Shown in pieces: positions 16,849 to 26,415 of a DNA stretch of 64,000 bases. The notes under the pieces were generated by a model that saw nothing but the letters and a program-made list of their open reading frames with translations, had not been told where the DNA came from and made no database searches. The position numbers were made by a program, and so were the translations under genes. Each line of letters begins with the position of its first letter. Position 1 is the first letter of the stretch. The DNA lies in NCBI RefSeq assembly GCF_900109515.1, contig NZ_FOBD01000003.1, forward strand, positions 434,001 through 498,000. Reading direction: 5' to 3'. Source of the stretch: Paenibacillus sp. OK003 (GTDB lineage: Bacteria; Bacillota; Bacilli; Paenibacillales; Paenibacillaceae).

Positions 16849-19278
16849 TTACTCCGCTTTATAGGCCTCCGATTCCTCGTACAAATCTGCTGGCAAGGCC
16901 TGCACGAAAGGCGACCAATCGCCCGCCATGTACAGATGAAGGCGATGCATAGCTCGCGTACAAGCCGTATAAAGGAGTTTGCGTTCATTGTCGCGGCTAT
17001 AAGCTCCAGACGAAGCATCATAGACCAAGACTGCATCGAACTCGACACCTTTGGCAAGGTACACAGGAATGACCATTACACCTTTTTCAAAGTTGAACGT
17101 TTCCTTTGTAACGAGCTGCAACACTTCGCCTCCTTGAATCTGTAACGATTCATAGGCCTTGTGGCTTTCGGCGGCGGTCTTCGTAATAATAGCGATGGAA
17201 TCAAAGCCCTCGGCTCTTAGTGACGCGATATCTGCGACCATTTGTGCATCCAACCTCTCCCTGTCGTTGCTTCTCGTCAGCAGGGGCTTTAGGCCTTTTC
17301 TTTCAAAAGGTACAATTTCATCTCCGTCTGGAAGCATCGCTCTTGTAAATTCAACGATCTCCTTCGTAGAACGATAACTGCGTACCAGGGAGAAAAGACT
17401 TGTTTCGGCTTCACCGTAGAGACGGACCAGTGGTGAATCAGCTGCGGCCAAATTAGTAGCCTGTGTGAAGATCGCTTGCCCAAAATCGCCGAGCACGGTC
17501 ATACGGGCTCGGGGAAACAGCTTTTTGAGATATTCATATTGAAATGTTGAATAATCCTGACCTTCATCAACGAAGACATACTTGATTTCCGTGTTGGTCC
17601 GGACACCTTCAATTAATTCTTTTACATACAAGTAGGGAGTCGCATCCTCATGGAACAACTCGTTCCGGAGCAGGCTTTCCTTGGTTTGACTGCATATCTC
17701 AGGCCATAGCGAGGGGATAACCATAGCATTCGTTTTCTGCCGATAAGCGGCTTCGTCAACAAACAAATCGCCATATATGCCTTTGATATCAACAAACGAG
17801 AATTTCTTGATACCTTTTCTTAGTGGGCTAAACCGTTCTTTCACGATCTTGCGGCCGAGCAGTTCCTCCTCCTTCTGGGCAAAGTCAAAGTCACCTTCAT
17901 CTTCTCGACGCTTCTTGCTTATTTTCTCACGAATTTGGGCGTACTGTTCCGCGATATCAAATACTTCCTTATCTTTATGCAGCACTTCGAAGATATCCGC
18001 ATACTGATCATTGTCGAGATAATTCAATTCTTCCTGTACCCACGATTCTTCACGTTCCATGCGTTCCAGGGAAGCCAGCTCTTTCAGCAGCCATTCCTGC
18101 AAGAGTACAACGCGATTTAACAAGGGCAGGGAACGATCATAACCGTAAAATTTGGCTCTCATTTGCTCCGCAGTAATCAAATCACGATTTCGAAACCGAA
18201 TGCTGTTGAATCGCATGCCTTCCTGTCCCAACCAGTTTCCATAGTTCTGCAAGGCCTGCAGAAAAGCTTCGGAAGCTTTATATTCGATCCCCCGAAGCCG
18301 AGCCTCATAGCCTGGAGCTTCATGCGCGGTCAGCACATATTCAATCTGATCAAAGACATCCTCCGGACGCAACGAAGAGCCGAGCCAATAGTCGAGAAAT
18401 TGTTGAAAAGTGGTCTGCTGCATATTATCTTCACCGAGCTCCGGAAGGACAGTGGAAATATAACTGCCAAACATCGGGTTCGGTGAAAAAAGGACGATCT
18501 GATCAGCACTGATCGTCTGGCGGTGTTTGTACAATAAGTACGCCACTCGCTGCAAGGCTGCGGAAGTTTTACCGCTACCGGCTGCTCCTTGTACGATAAG
18601 CATTCGGCTTGTGTCATTACGGATAATGGCGTTTTGTTCCTTCTGAATGGTTGCCACGATGCTTTTCATTTGTGAATCCGCACCTTTGCCGAGCACTTGC
18701 TGCAGCAATTGGTCTCCAATCGTTTCGTTTGCATCAAACATATTGCTTATATGTCCGTTATGGATCTGAAATTGCCGTTTGAGCTCCATTGTGCCATCGA
18801 TTCTTCCGATCGGCGTCACATAGGACGCTATGCCGGGGGAAGAATCGTAGTACATGCTCGCGATCGGTGTACGCCAATCATAGATCAGAAAGCTCAATCC
18901 ATCTTGGTCCACAAAAGAAGATACGCCGATATAGATCTGATCGGTGTGGGCCAGACCTTTCTCCTGAAAGTCGATGCGGCCAAAATAAGGGGACGGGAGC
19001 AAACGTTTCATGTTATTCCATTGCTGCGTCAACCGCATGTGACCCCGTTCCCGCTCGGCCAATACCGCGGACTGCTGGTTAATGGTGTAGAAGGTCTCTT
19101 CGAAATCTTCGTGGGTGCTAGTGTTGATCGTCACCTCTTCCCAAAAGCGCTTGCGAATTTCCGTAGCCTGGTCCCACATCCCGGCAACCTCAGGCTCCAA
19201 TTCTGTGATTCTGGCCTGTAATTTGTTCCTTACAGAGTCCAGCCTTTCCTGTTCCAGCTGCCACTCTTTTGTTTGCAT
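16849..19278 (-). CDS. helD: HelD-like RNA polymerase recycling ATPase (UvrD/Rep superfamily)
   Basis: SF1 helicase-like motor that binds RNA polymerase and frees it from DNA and nascent RNA. The coiled-coil N-terminal arm (residues 1-95) that enters the secondary channel is followed by YFGRIDF and LIYDWRTPIASMYY, diagnostic of HelD. Walker A GAAGSGKT is at 231-238 with the Q-motif-like KEQNAIIRND before it. Walker B VFVDEGQDYS, LVRSYRSTKEI (motif IV) and TACTRAMHRLHLY (motif VI) follow. The 809-aa length agrees with B. subtilis HelD. ATG 19278 has AAAGGAG 12 bases upstream. It is monocistronic, with a terminator just downstream. Confidence 0.93.
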   Translation of the reverse strand: MQTKEWQLEQERLDSVRNKLQARITELEPEVAGMWDQATEIRKRFWEEVTINTSTHEDFEETFYTINQQSAVLAERERGHMRLTQQWNNMKRLLPSPYFGRIDFQEKGLAHTDQIYIGVSSFVDQDGLSFLIYDWRTPIASMYYDSSPGIASYVTPIGRIDGTMELKRQFQIHNGHISNMFDANETIGDQLLQQVLGKGADSQMKSIVATIQKEQNAIIRNDTSRMLIVQGAAGSGKTSAALQRVAYLLYKHRQTISADQIVLFSPNPMFGSYISTVLPELGEDNMQQTTFQQFLDYWLGSSLRPEDVFDQIEYVLTAHEAPGYEARLRGIEYKASEAFLQALQNYGNWLGQEGMRFNSIRFRNRDLITAEQMRAKFYGYDRSLPLLNRVVLLQEWLLKELASLERMEREESWVQEELNYLDNDQYADIFEVLHKDKEVFDIAEQYAQIREKISKKRREDEGDFDFAQKEEELLGRKIVKERFSPLRKGIKKFSFVDIKGIYGDLFVDEAAYRQKTNAMVIPSLWPEICSQTKESLLRNELFHEDATPYLYVKELIEGVRTNTEIKYVFVDEGQDYSTFQYEYLKKLFPRARMTVLGDFGQAIFTQATNLAAADSPLVRLYGEAETSLFSLVRSYRSTKEIVEFTRAMLPDGDEIVPFERKGLKPLLTRSNDRERLDAQMVADIASLRAEGFDSIAIITKTAAESHKAYESLQIQGGEVLQLVTKETFNFEKGVMVIPVYLAKGVEFDAVLVYDASSGAYSRDNERKLLYTACTRAMHRLHLYMAGDWSPFVQALPADLYEESEAYKAE

Positions 19279-19595
19279 CTCTCCGAACCACTCCTTTTCC
19301 TATTTTTGGGATGAAAAAGAGCATTGACAAATCAAAATTCCAGATGTAAAATTAAAGTAGGGATAAAAAAGTACATACTTTGATTTTGTTTGTCAATGGC
19401 GCTAACGATTATATCATAGCGTTATTTTTCGTTCAATTCTTTTTTTCGTTTATTTTTGAATTGCTGATATCCTTGTCTTAATTTGTCGCTTGTTCCTCCA
19501 TCCTATTTACTCCATCATCACCTGCCAGTTAGAAATAAAAAGGCAACCGATCGCATTGATCAGTTGCCTTTTTGTCTATTATTTAACGAAGATTA
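19279..19595. other. Intergenic region upstream of helD
   Basis: AT-rich region carrying the helD promoter area and, at 19538-19578, the terminator of the MFS gene. No other element was recognised. Confidence 0.45.
19538..19578. terminator. Bidirectional terminator (AAGGCAAC family)
   Basis: AAAAAGGCAAC pairs with GTTGCCTTTTT around an inner GATC/GATC stem, with T-tracts on both strands. It ends the minus-strand MFS gene. Confidence 0.85.
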
Positions 19596-21035
19596 CTAGT
19601 CCTTATTTCGCTGCAGAAATAATGAAGCAAAAGCTGATAGTCCGCTAATTACGCCGCATGCAAGGAAAGCTGCATGATATCCGGCCAGCTGGGAAGCTGC
19701 GCTTATACCACTTTCATTCGTTTGTCCCCCTGCCGCTATATGGGCCACGGTTACAAGTACCGCAATTCCGAGCGCTCCTCCGAGCTGGCGGGCTGTATTT
19801 TGCAGTCCTGCGGCGATGCCGGAGTCTTGCGATGGAATACCTGCAAGCACGGCATGAGTAGCCGTCATCAACATCAGCCCTAAGCCACCGCCAATGAGCA
19901 AGCTTGGAAGAAGTAATTGATTAACATAGTTCGGATGTATTGGCAGTTCATTTAACCAAACGAATCCAGCTGCAGCCAGAATACCACCAAAGAATGGAAG
20001 CTTATGAAAGCCTGCATCTTCCAGTCGACGGGAAAGAATGGCGGCAACAGCTAGAGTAATGGCCATCGGCAACAAAGCAAGACCTGTTTCAAACGGAGTA
20101 TAACCTTCAATCTTTTGCAAGGTAAGTGAGAGAAAGTACATATTGGCCGTTAAGGTTGCGCCAAGTCCAAGAACCATTATCATGCCTAAAGGTACGTTGC
20201 GATGCAGGAAAATGTGAAGACGAATCAAGGGCTGCTTGGAACGTAGCTCTATCCAGACGAATATAGCCATTAGGACCAGCGATGCTCCAAGTGCTTCAAG
20301 AACAATCGGTGATGTCCAGCCTTGATCGACCGTCTGTGTGATGCCATAGATAAATGCAGCGACAGAGAGCGTAATGGCGGCCGCGCCGGGAAGGTCGAGT
20401 TTATCCGGTTTCCTATCGTTCGACTTCTGCCGGAGACTGAAAGCAATGATGATGCTAAGCGCAATGCCGATCGGCACATTTACGAACATTACCCACCGCC
20501 AACTGGCGAAGCTTGTTAACATCCCTCCTATGATGACACCAAAAGCAGAGGCCAACGATGAAGAGGCTGCCCACAGCGAAATAGCACGTTTTTGCTTCTC
20601 CCCCTTCGGATAGGCGGCAACGATGACCGCAAGTGTGGATGTCGCCAGTGCCGCGCCACCGAAGCCTTGAATGGCACGTGCCGTCAACAGCACGGCCCCG
20701 TTTGTGGCAAGACCTCCAAGCAGACTGGCACTCGAAAACAGTACCAAAGCGGTTTGCAGAATAACTTTTCTCCCATAGATATCGCTGGCTCGGGAAGCAA
20801 GCAGCATAAAGCCGCCGAGGACTAGCAAATAAATGTCCACCACCCATTGTTGATCCGTCGCCGAAAGACCAAGGTCAGCGCTCATCGATGATAAGGCAAC
20901 GTTTACGATAGAGCTGTCCATGACAACCATAAACGCGCAAACGCAAGCGACGGTTGATGCAATCCAGGTAGGGACACCGGGTCGTAGCAGCGATGTTGAG
21001 CCTACAGTTGTGTTTACAGAAGATGCCGAGTTCAT
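19596..21035 (-). CDS. MFS multidrug transporter, DHA2 (EmrB/QacA) type
   Basis: Proton-driven exporter with about 14 helices. The first helix carries VMDSSIVNVALSSM, the D1 motif of 14-TM drug pumps. Motif A follows as ASRASDIYGRKVIL, and motif C-like GVIIGGMLTSFASWRWVMFVNVPIG is in helix 5. The 479-aa length is typical. GAGGAG precedes ATG 21035. It is divergent from an AraC-type regulator 136 bases away, which is a likely local controller. The substrate is unknown. Confidence 0.9.
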   Translation of the reverse strand: MNSASSVNTTVGSTSLLRPGVPTWIASTVACVCAFMVVMDSSIVNVALSSMSADLGLSATDQQWVVDIYLLVLGGFMLLASRASDIYGRKVILQTALVLFSSASLLGGLATNGAVLLTARAIQGFGGAALATSTLAVIVAAYPKGEKQKRAISLWAASSSLASAFGVIIGGMLTSFASWRWVMFVNVPIGIALSIIIAFSLRQKSNDRKPDKLDLPGAAAITLSVAAFIYGITQTVDQGWTSPIVLEALGASLVLMAIFVWIELRSKQPLIRLHIFLHRNVPLGMIMVLGLGATLTANMYFLSLTLQKIEGYTPFETGLALLPMAITLAVAAILSRRLEDAGFHKLPFFGGILAAAGFVWLNELPIHPNYVNQLLLPSLLIGGGLGLMLMTATHAVLAGIPSQDSGIAAGLQNTARQLGGALGIAVLVTVAHIAAGGQTNESGISAASQLAGYHAAFLACGVISGLSAFASLFLQRNKD

Positions 21036-21171
21036 AAAATTCTCCTCTCATAATGTGTTACGCCTCATAATAGACATTTGGCATTTATTATCTTACAATA
21101 GGAATGGAATGGCATGATAACGCTATTCGGACAAAATATATTGAGAAATGGCCACGGAGGAATCAACTGGC

Positions 21172-21975
21172 ATGAAACAGGAGACTATTGATTATAGTGA
21201 CCGGCTGGACGGCCCTTCTCTAATTGCATTCTGGGGTAATGAAGATCCAGCCAATGATTTTCAGTTAGGCACCCGTGAATACGATTGGCACAGTCATAAG
21301 CGCGGACAGATTTTTTGCGTTGAGAACGGCCTTATACATGTTCGCACCGCTCAGGGTTCATGGCTGCTCCCCCCACACCGGGCAGGCTGGATACCACCAG
21401 ATGTACGACATAAGGTTAGTATCAGCGGCGCGATGAGTGGATGGTGCGTGCTCGTACTCCCTGACACCAGTCGCGATTTGCCATCCAATCCATGTGTAAT
21501 CAGTACTTCGGAACTGATGTACGCTTTGGTGCGTCGAACAGTGTCTTGGTATGACCAGGACTTTTTAGAGCCTCAGCAGGAACGAATAGTCGCTGTACTA
21601 TTGGATGAAATCGTTCGAGCGCCGTTGGAGCCTCTGCACTTGCCTATGCCTTCCGAATCCCGTCTCTTGCGAATTGCGAATGAAATCCTGAAGTATCCTG
21701 AGGACAATCGAACGCTGGATGATTGGGCTGCTTGGGCCGCCCTTTCCCCGCGTACCTTGCGGCGTTTGATTCTGGCTGATACGGGATTAACCTTTGCCCA
21801 ATGGCGGCAACAGGCCCGTTTGACACATGCTTTGGAGATGTTGGCACAAGGGGATTCCGTCGGAATGATTGCTGATGCACTTGGGTACGCCTCGCCAAGT
21901 AATTTTATTGCTATGTTTCGACGTGCTTTCGGAGATTCTCCGGCTCATTATCTAGCAACAAGACAAGAAAAATAA
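21172..21975 (+). CDS. AraC-family regulator divergent from the MFS pump
   Basis: N-terminal cupin-like sensing domain (WHSHKRGQIFCVENGLIHV, then LLPPHRAGWIPPDVRHKV) and a C-terminal double HTH (LSPRTLRRLILADTGLTFAQWRQQARL and IADALGYASPSNFIAMFRRAFG). The ATG at 21148 is in frame, but the GGAGG lies inside that stretch, so ATG 21172 is the start (267 aa). Its divergent placement suggests control of the 19.6-21.0 kb MFS gene (inference). Confidence 0.87.
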   Translation: MKQETIDYSDRLDGPSLIAFWGNEDPANDFQLGTREYDWHSHKRGQIFCVENGLIHVRTAQGSWLLPPHRAGWIPPDVRHKVSISGAMSGWCVLVLPDTSRDLPSNPCVISTSELMYALVRRTVSWYDQDFLEPQQERIVAVLLDEIVRAPLEPLHLPMPSESRLLRIANEILKYPEDNRTLDDWAAWAALSPRTLRRLILADTGLTFAQWRQQARLTHALEMLAQGDSVGMIADALGYASPSNFIAMFRRAFGDSPAHYLATRQEK

Positions 21976-22046
21976 AATCGCCCCTGAAGAGTTCCAAGGG
22001 CGATTCGTAACAGGCGAAGCACTGCTGGAAGGCAGTATATAGCATT

Positions 22047-22892
22047 TTATTTAATCGGAATCCAGATTTGCGGAGGATGACCCGGACCTGGATATACTTC
22101 TAGTTCGGGTATACCCGCATGCTCATATGGATTCGAAGGGAACCATTCGGAAATAATTTGTTTCCATAGGCTCTGCATGCTCTCGGGCATCGGCCCTTGT
22201 ACTTCAAATACACTCCATTTGCAAGGAGGAATCGTGAATAAGGCTAGTCCTTCCGGCACTTTACCATCATAGGCTGTAGCTATCCAGTATTCCATTTGCT
22301 TCTCCTCGATTTCACTCTGATCCACACACACGCCAAGTAATCCTTTGATACCACCATTGTTCAATTCAAATAAACGATCTTCCATACCACTCGTATATGC
22401 TTCTTGCCACATCTGCCCGATTCCTCGTAAATGTTCACCCTCTACATAGGAGAATGTTTGCTTTATTCCAACTAACGTAATTCCGGGATGTTCAACAATT
22501 TTGTAATTCATGGGTTCTGCTCCTTTTAGACTGACTTGAATAACAAGACGATTATACGCTTTGACGGAGGTACTATTTTTACGTGCTTCACTAGGTGAAA
22601 TTCCATGTAGTCTCCGAAAAGCTTTGGAAAAAGATTCAGGAGTGTCATAGCCATATTTGTTCGCCAGATCAATGATTTTTTGATCGCTCAACAGAAGATC
22701 ATTTGCGGCCAAGGTCAATCGTCTCCTCCTTATATACTCACCTACGGTAACATCCGTTAACAAGGCAAACGTACGTTGAAAATGAAAAGGAGAGATATGC
22801 GCTTGAGCTGATATCTGCTCGATAGACATATTTTCCAGTAAATGATCTTCCATATATTGAATAGCCAGTTGTAACGATTCAATCCAGTTCAT
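22047..22892 (-). CDS. AraC-family regulator with C-terminal GyrI-like effector domain
   Basis: The order is reversed compared with most AraC proteins. The double HTH comes first (residues ~5-105; MSIEQISAQAHISPFHFQRTF and IIDLANKYGYDTPESFSKAFRRLHG), followed by a GyrI/BmrR-like ligand domain (residues ~125-281; GITLVGIKQTFSYVEGE, LLGVCVDQ and IPPCKWSVFEVQGPMPESMQSLW). This layout matches Rob/SoxS-associated multidrug sensors. The frame's GTG at 22904 overlaps the AAGGAG, so ATG 22892 is preferred. It faces a 390-bp gap. The target is unknown. Confidence 0.88.
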   Translation of the reverse strand: MNWIESLQLAIQYMEDHLLENMSIEQISAQAHISPFHFQRTFALLTDVTVGEYIRRRRLTLAANDLLLSDQKIIDLANKYGYDTPESFSKAFRRLHGISPSEARKNSTSVKAYNRLVIQVSLKGAEPMNYKIVEHPGITLVGIKQTFSYVEGEHLRGIGQMWQEAYTSGMEDRLFELNNGGIKGLLGVCVDQSEIEEKQMEYWIATAYDGKVPEGLALFTIPPCKWSVFEVQGPMPESMQSLWKQIISEWFPSNPYEHAGIPELEVYPGPGHPPQIWIPIK

Positions 22893-23205
22893 ATAGTTAA
22901 TCACTCCTTAATTTCAATAATAGATGAAGACGTATCCAAGAGCCTGTCAAAATGTGCTTTGATTTGTCCGATAAGGGTGTATATATGGGATGAACATAAT
23001 TTTAATTATAACTTCATTTCTTCACGAAAAACGGTTAACTGCAAGTTAAAATCCGCTAGATCATCGCAAGGAATGAAGAAAAACATTTAGGATGGGATTA
23101 TGCTGTATTGGGTCCGTTGCTTAGAATCTGTTGAAAAGAAGTTTTACTGGAAAGGCTATTCTTCATATTGATTAGCCTGCTCAACCTTTAGTTGAATAAA
23201 GGCAG
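22893..23205. other. Intergenic region with no recognised gene
   Basis: AT-rich upstream region of the GyrI-domain regulator. No reading frame with a ribosome binding site, no RNA motif and no clear repeat was found. Confidence 0.4.
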
Positions 23206-23239
23206 CCGATCAGTATCGATCGTCTGCCTTTATTTTTTA
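23206..23239. terminator. Terminator downstream of the GH5 gene and FecB-like relic
   Basis: AAAGGCAG pairs with CTGCCTTT around nested GATC stems, with TATTTTTT on the plus strand and TTTATT on the minus strand. It belongs to the same stem family as 19538 and 50335. Confidence 0.75.
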
Positions 23240-23284
23240 CAATATATTCTAATTTAAAACTTTCTTGAAGTTTTGGTATAAACG

Positions 23285-23569
23285 CTACTTTACCGAAAGA
23301 AGGCTGTCCTAAATAAACTTCAGTTGGCCTTCCAATGATACAATGTCGTTGTATGTGTCTCACCATAGATGATCTCACCGCCACGACCAAAATTATGGCC
23401 GAATACAAACAGCCCCTGGCATACGGATTCAATATAGAGACTGTGCGATCGCATACCCTGACAAAGCGCCGACTACCGGAGCGTCCAGAACAACAAAGTA
23501 TCCTGTCGAACGCAACAGGAAATTTTCTGATTAAGAGTTTTCCAATCTCGCCAATCTCCAATATCAGGT
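23285..23569 (-). pseudogene. Collapsed siderophore-binding protein gene (FecB/FeuA-like)
   Basis: Pieces of a protein closely like the intact lipoprotein at 37810-38838 are recognisable. They are STGYFVVLDAPVVGALSG (~23462-23512), DRTVSILNPYARG then, one frame over, LFVFGHNFGRGGEI (~23375-23458), and DTYNDIVSLEGQLKFI-stop-DSLLSVK-stop (23285-23357). They match residues 91-109, 213-239 and 318-342 of that paralogue in the same order, with the intervening sequence deleted, one frameshift and one internal stop. A weaker match (LILEIG...) sits just after the GH5 stop codon and would be out of order. Confidence 0.85.
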
Positions 23570-24889
23570 TCACTTCGTCAGGCTTTCCTTGATCTCATTC
23601 CAGATCGGATTGTCTGCCGTACCGCGTACTGGCTGCTCTCCTTTTTCAATGGCATCCCAATACTTCCAGTTGGGCTTCTCACTGCCTAATTCATAGTCCA
23701 TCCCATCCCATGTATCTTCACGAAATGCATAGAAAGCCCAATGCCATCCGTATTCATTAAAGATAGATATCAGATCTGCCATGTAGCGATCTGCACCTTG
23801 AACCATTCGATTCGTTCCGAATTCCGAAGCTATAATCCGGTTCGCAGGTATGTTATGATCAGAAGCCCACTTGGCGACAGGCTCGACAAATTGTTTCAGA
23901 GCCTGACGGTTAAACTCTTTTTCCGTCTCATCATCTCCAACCTTTACGCTCCCCGGATAAGAATACGTAAATCCTTTTTTCTTGTTCTGGCTTGTCATCT
24001 CATAAGGCTCATACATGTGAAAAGCATACAGCACGTTAGGATCATCAATCGGTTTCAGATACGTAAAAGCCCAAGGTGTTGCGTAGAGCCCCGAATCCAG
24101 AATGATGGGAGTTGTCTGGTCTACCGTCCTGATCTCTTTGGTTATCGTGTCATAGAGTGAATTCAGGTCAGCTGCGGTATGTTCCACTTTGGCATACCAC
24201 TCCGAATAATCCTGCGTCCAGAAGTCATGAAAACCCGTACCCGTTTCCGGATGAGGCTCATTAATCAGGTTATAGCCGATGACGGCAGGATGATTCTTCA
24301 ATCGTTGTGCAAGATCCTTCCAAAACTGAGCGGCCTGCTTGTGATATTTAGTATCATTCCAGATCCGATCATCATTCTTGGCCCCGTTGAACTGCCGCCA
24401 GCGATCTCCTGGTAAGCTAAGCACCGTAATAATCACTTTCATCCCTTTAGCCTCGGCGGCATCGAGATCCGCTTTGAGTCGGGCAAAATCCGCTTCCACG
24501 ATACCTTCGTACTTATCCGAGCTGCCTATCAAAAAATCTGCGTTAATATGTTTATCCGGCTTATCATTGAACAAAAAATCTCGATCCTTACTCCACTTAT
24601 CAGGCGCAAGCCGGACGAACTCAATACCCTGTTCCTTGGCTGCTTCATAGTTGTCAGGCAGGGATGTGGAGTTCATAAAATTAGTCCCTTTTCGCTGTTC
24701 ATTCCAATAGCTCATTTTCTCCGAAGGAACGGCCTGCTTCTCCTCCTGACTGCTGTTCATCCCTGAAATCTCCAATAGCTTTGGAGAAGCTGAGTTAGAA
24801 CTGCATCCAGCTAGTGCAATCAAAATGGCCGCTGAGAGTAAAACATTTTTTCCGATAGGCCAACTCGATTTGGTTGATATTTTCTTCAA
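23570..24889 (-). CDS. GH5-family glycoside hydrolase lipoprotein
   Basis: Secreted, membrane-anchored beta-glycanase. The signal peptide ends in the lipobox LIALAGC (Cys 29 from my start). The (beta/alpha)8 GH5 domain covers about residues 65-420. NLINEPHPE supplies the acid/base E211 and ASEFGTNR the nucleophile E356. HMYEPY carries the conserved His/Tyr pair. The acidic Asn/Trp-rich end QPVRGTADNPIWNEIK closes the protein. I prefer TTG 24889 over TTG 24895 because GAGGTGA abuts the earlier codon. The substrate (cellulose, mannan or beta-glucan) cannot be fixed. The CsaA gene lies just upstream in the same direction (64 bases). Confidence 0.87.
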   Translation of the reverse strand: MKKISTKSSWPIGKNVLLSAAILIALAGCSSNSASPKLLEISGMNSSQEEKQAVPSEKMSYWNEQRKGTNFMNSTSLPDNYEAAKEQGIEFVRLAPDKWSKDRDFLFNDKPDKHINADFLIGSSDKYEGIVEADFARLKADLDAAEAKGMKVIITVLSLPGDRWRQFNGAKNDDRIWNDTKYHKQAAQFWKDLAQRLKNHPAVIGYNLINEPHPETGTGFHDFWTQDYSEWYAKVEHTAADLNSLYDTITKEIRTVDQTTPIILDSGLYATPWAFTYLKPIDDPNVLYAFHMYEPYEMTSQNKKKGFTYSYPGSVKVGDDETEKEFNRQALKQFVEPVAKWASDHNIPANRIIASEFGTNRMVQGADRYMADLISIFNEYGWHWAFYAFREDTWDGMDYELGSEKPNWKYWDAIEKGEQPVRGTADNPIWNEIKESLTK

Positions 24890-24952
24890 AGTCAATCACC
24901 TCGATAGCCATCTTACCCGTTGTCTGTTACGCCAATATGACAAAACGAGCTA

Positions 24953-25285
24953 TTATCCAATCGAAGTTCCGTCAGGCAGTACGATATCTGGTTTTAACAG
25001 AACGACATCCCCTTTTTCGGGTATTCCTCCCAGAACCAATACTTCTGATTTAAACCCGGCTATCCGGCGCGGTGGAAAGTTCACTACCCCTATGACTTGT
25101 TTTCCGACCAGTTCCTCGGCTGCATATCTTTTGGTAATTTGTGCACTAGACTTTTTTATTCCAATCTCTTGTCCAAAATTAATCTCAAGTTTGATCGCAG
25201 GCACTTTCGCTTCTGCAAAAAACTCAGCTTTTGTAACGGTTCCGACGCGAATATCCAGTTTCAAAAAATCATCAATGGTAGCCAT
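24953..25285 (-). CDS. csaA: CsaA-type tRNA-binding-domain protein
   Basis: Single OB-fold tRNA-binding domain of 110 aa, as in B. subtilis CsaA, a dimeric protein proposed to aid protein export. Features are [14 protein letters not shown] at the start, [23 protein letters not shown], then [21 protein letters not shown] and the C-terminal DGTSIG. GAGGAG lies nine bases before ATG 25285. It is likely transcribed with the downstream GH5 gene, although the two functions are not obviously related. Confidence 0.92.
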   Translation of the reverse strand: MATIDDFLKLDIRVGTVTKAEFFAEAKVPAIKLEINFGQEIGIKKSSAQITKRYAAEELVGKQVIGVVNFPPRRIAGFKSEVLVLGGIPEKGDVVLLKPDIVLPDGTSIG

Positions 25286-25342
25286 ATATATATTCTCCTC
25301 TTCTACTTGTCTAATGGTTAGAATAATTCCTGTAAATTCATG

Positions 25343-26254
25343 TCAAGTTCGATACTCAGAAACGTTAGAAGTGGTATAACGCAATGATTTTGCCCAAAAA
25401 TAAACCCCCATGCCGAGTACGGTCATCATCCCGCCTATAAACTGAAACAGAGAGATGGTTTCTCCCAGAAATACAAAGGCGAGTATGATGGCAAGAACAG
25501 GCTCTCCAATAATACCCACAGATAAAGTCGTTGCGCCTAAAGATTTCAATAATAGATTTATTAGTAATTGTCCAAAGATGGTTGGAATTATGGCAAGCAA
25601 CAAGAAATACATCCAATCTGAAGTGTTATATCCGGTCAGGGAGATATGATTGAATAGACTGTAGATAAGCAAGACACTTCCCGCAAGGAAGAAAACAATA
25701 ACGCTGTACACATTTGCCTCGATTTTATGACTTACTTTTTGTCCAGCAAGCATATATGCCGAAACCGCGATTGTACCTAATAAAGATAATCCATCTCCGA
25801 TCAGTGCCTCTCTTGACACCCCGATGTCGCCCCATGCGATAATGACTGATCCTGCAAGAGCAGTGACCATGCATAGGATGGTAACCATGTTTGCTCGTTC
25901 CTTGAAGATGAAGTATGACCCGACCATTACAAATAAGGGCTGCAACGATAAAATGACCATGGAACTTGCAACAGAGGTATGCACCAATGACTCCATCCAA
26001 AATAAGAAATGTAACCCGAGAAAGAGTCCGGCTAACAACACAACACTCCAATCTTTTTTGTTCATCTTAAGGTTTCGAAGACTTTTCCAGGGAACAAAAG
26101 GAAGCATTAGTATTACGGTTATGAATAATCTGTACATCCCAGCTACAGAGGTTGGCGTCTCTGAGGACTTTATCAATATGGAAGAGATCGAGATGGACAA
26201 AATGCTGATAAAAAGCAGCATGTACGGATGAGGCGGATTCAACGATTTATTCAT
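25343..26254 (-). CDS. EamA/DMT-family transporter
   Basis: Ten-helix metabolite transporter with two EamA repeats. ILSISISSILIKSSETP starts helix 1. SSMVILSLQPLFVMVGSYFIFKE closes repeat 1, and SVGIIGEPVLAIILAFVFLGE closes repeat 2. The frame extends to 26320, but AAGGAG is spaced correctly for ATG 26254 (303 aa). It is divergent from the AraC regulator at 26416, its probable controller. Unlike the transporter at 9.5 kb it has no riboswitch. Confidence 0.87.
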   Translation of the reverse strand: MNKSLNPPHPYMLLFISILSISISSILIKSSETPTSVAGMYRLFITVILMLPFVPWKSLRNLKMNKKDWSVVLLAGLFLGLHFLFWMESLVHTSVASSMVILSLQPLFVMVGSYFIFKERANMVTILCMVTALAGSVIIAWGDIGVSREALIGDGLSLLGTIAVSAYMLAGQKVSHKIEANVYSVIVFFLAGSVLLIYSLFNHISLTGYNTSDWMYFLLLAIIPTIFGQLLINLLLKSLGATTLSVGIIGEPVLAIILAFVFLGETISLFQFIGGMMTVLGMGVYFWAKSLRYTTSNVSEYRT

Positions 26255-26415
26255 TTCTAAACTTGCTCCTTCAACATGTTCTATCCAAATTCTGTGCACA
26301 GGATTATAGTGATAAAACAAAGATTGGATATAATAATATCATCGTTAATGTTTTAATTGTGTAACAATATCGCTATATTATATATAAATATCATCATTCG
26401 AAAGGACACATTTAA

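Noticed and set aside
18697..19221. 174-aa plus-strand frame inside helD
   Set aside because: It is antisense to the conserved N-terminal coding sequence of HelD and has no ribosome binding site.
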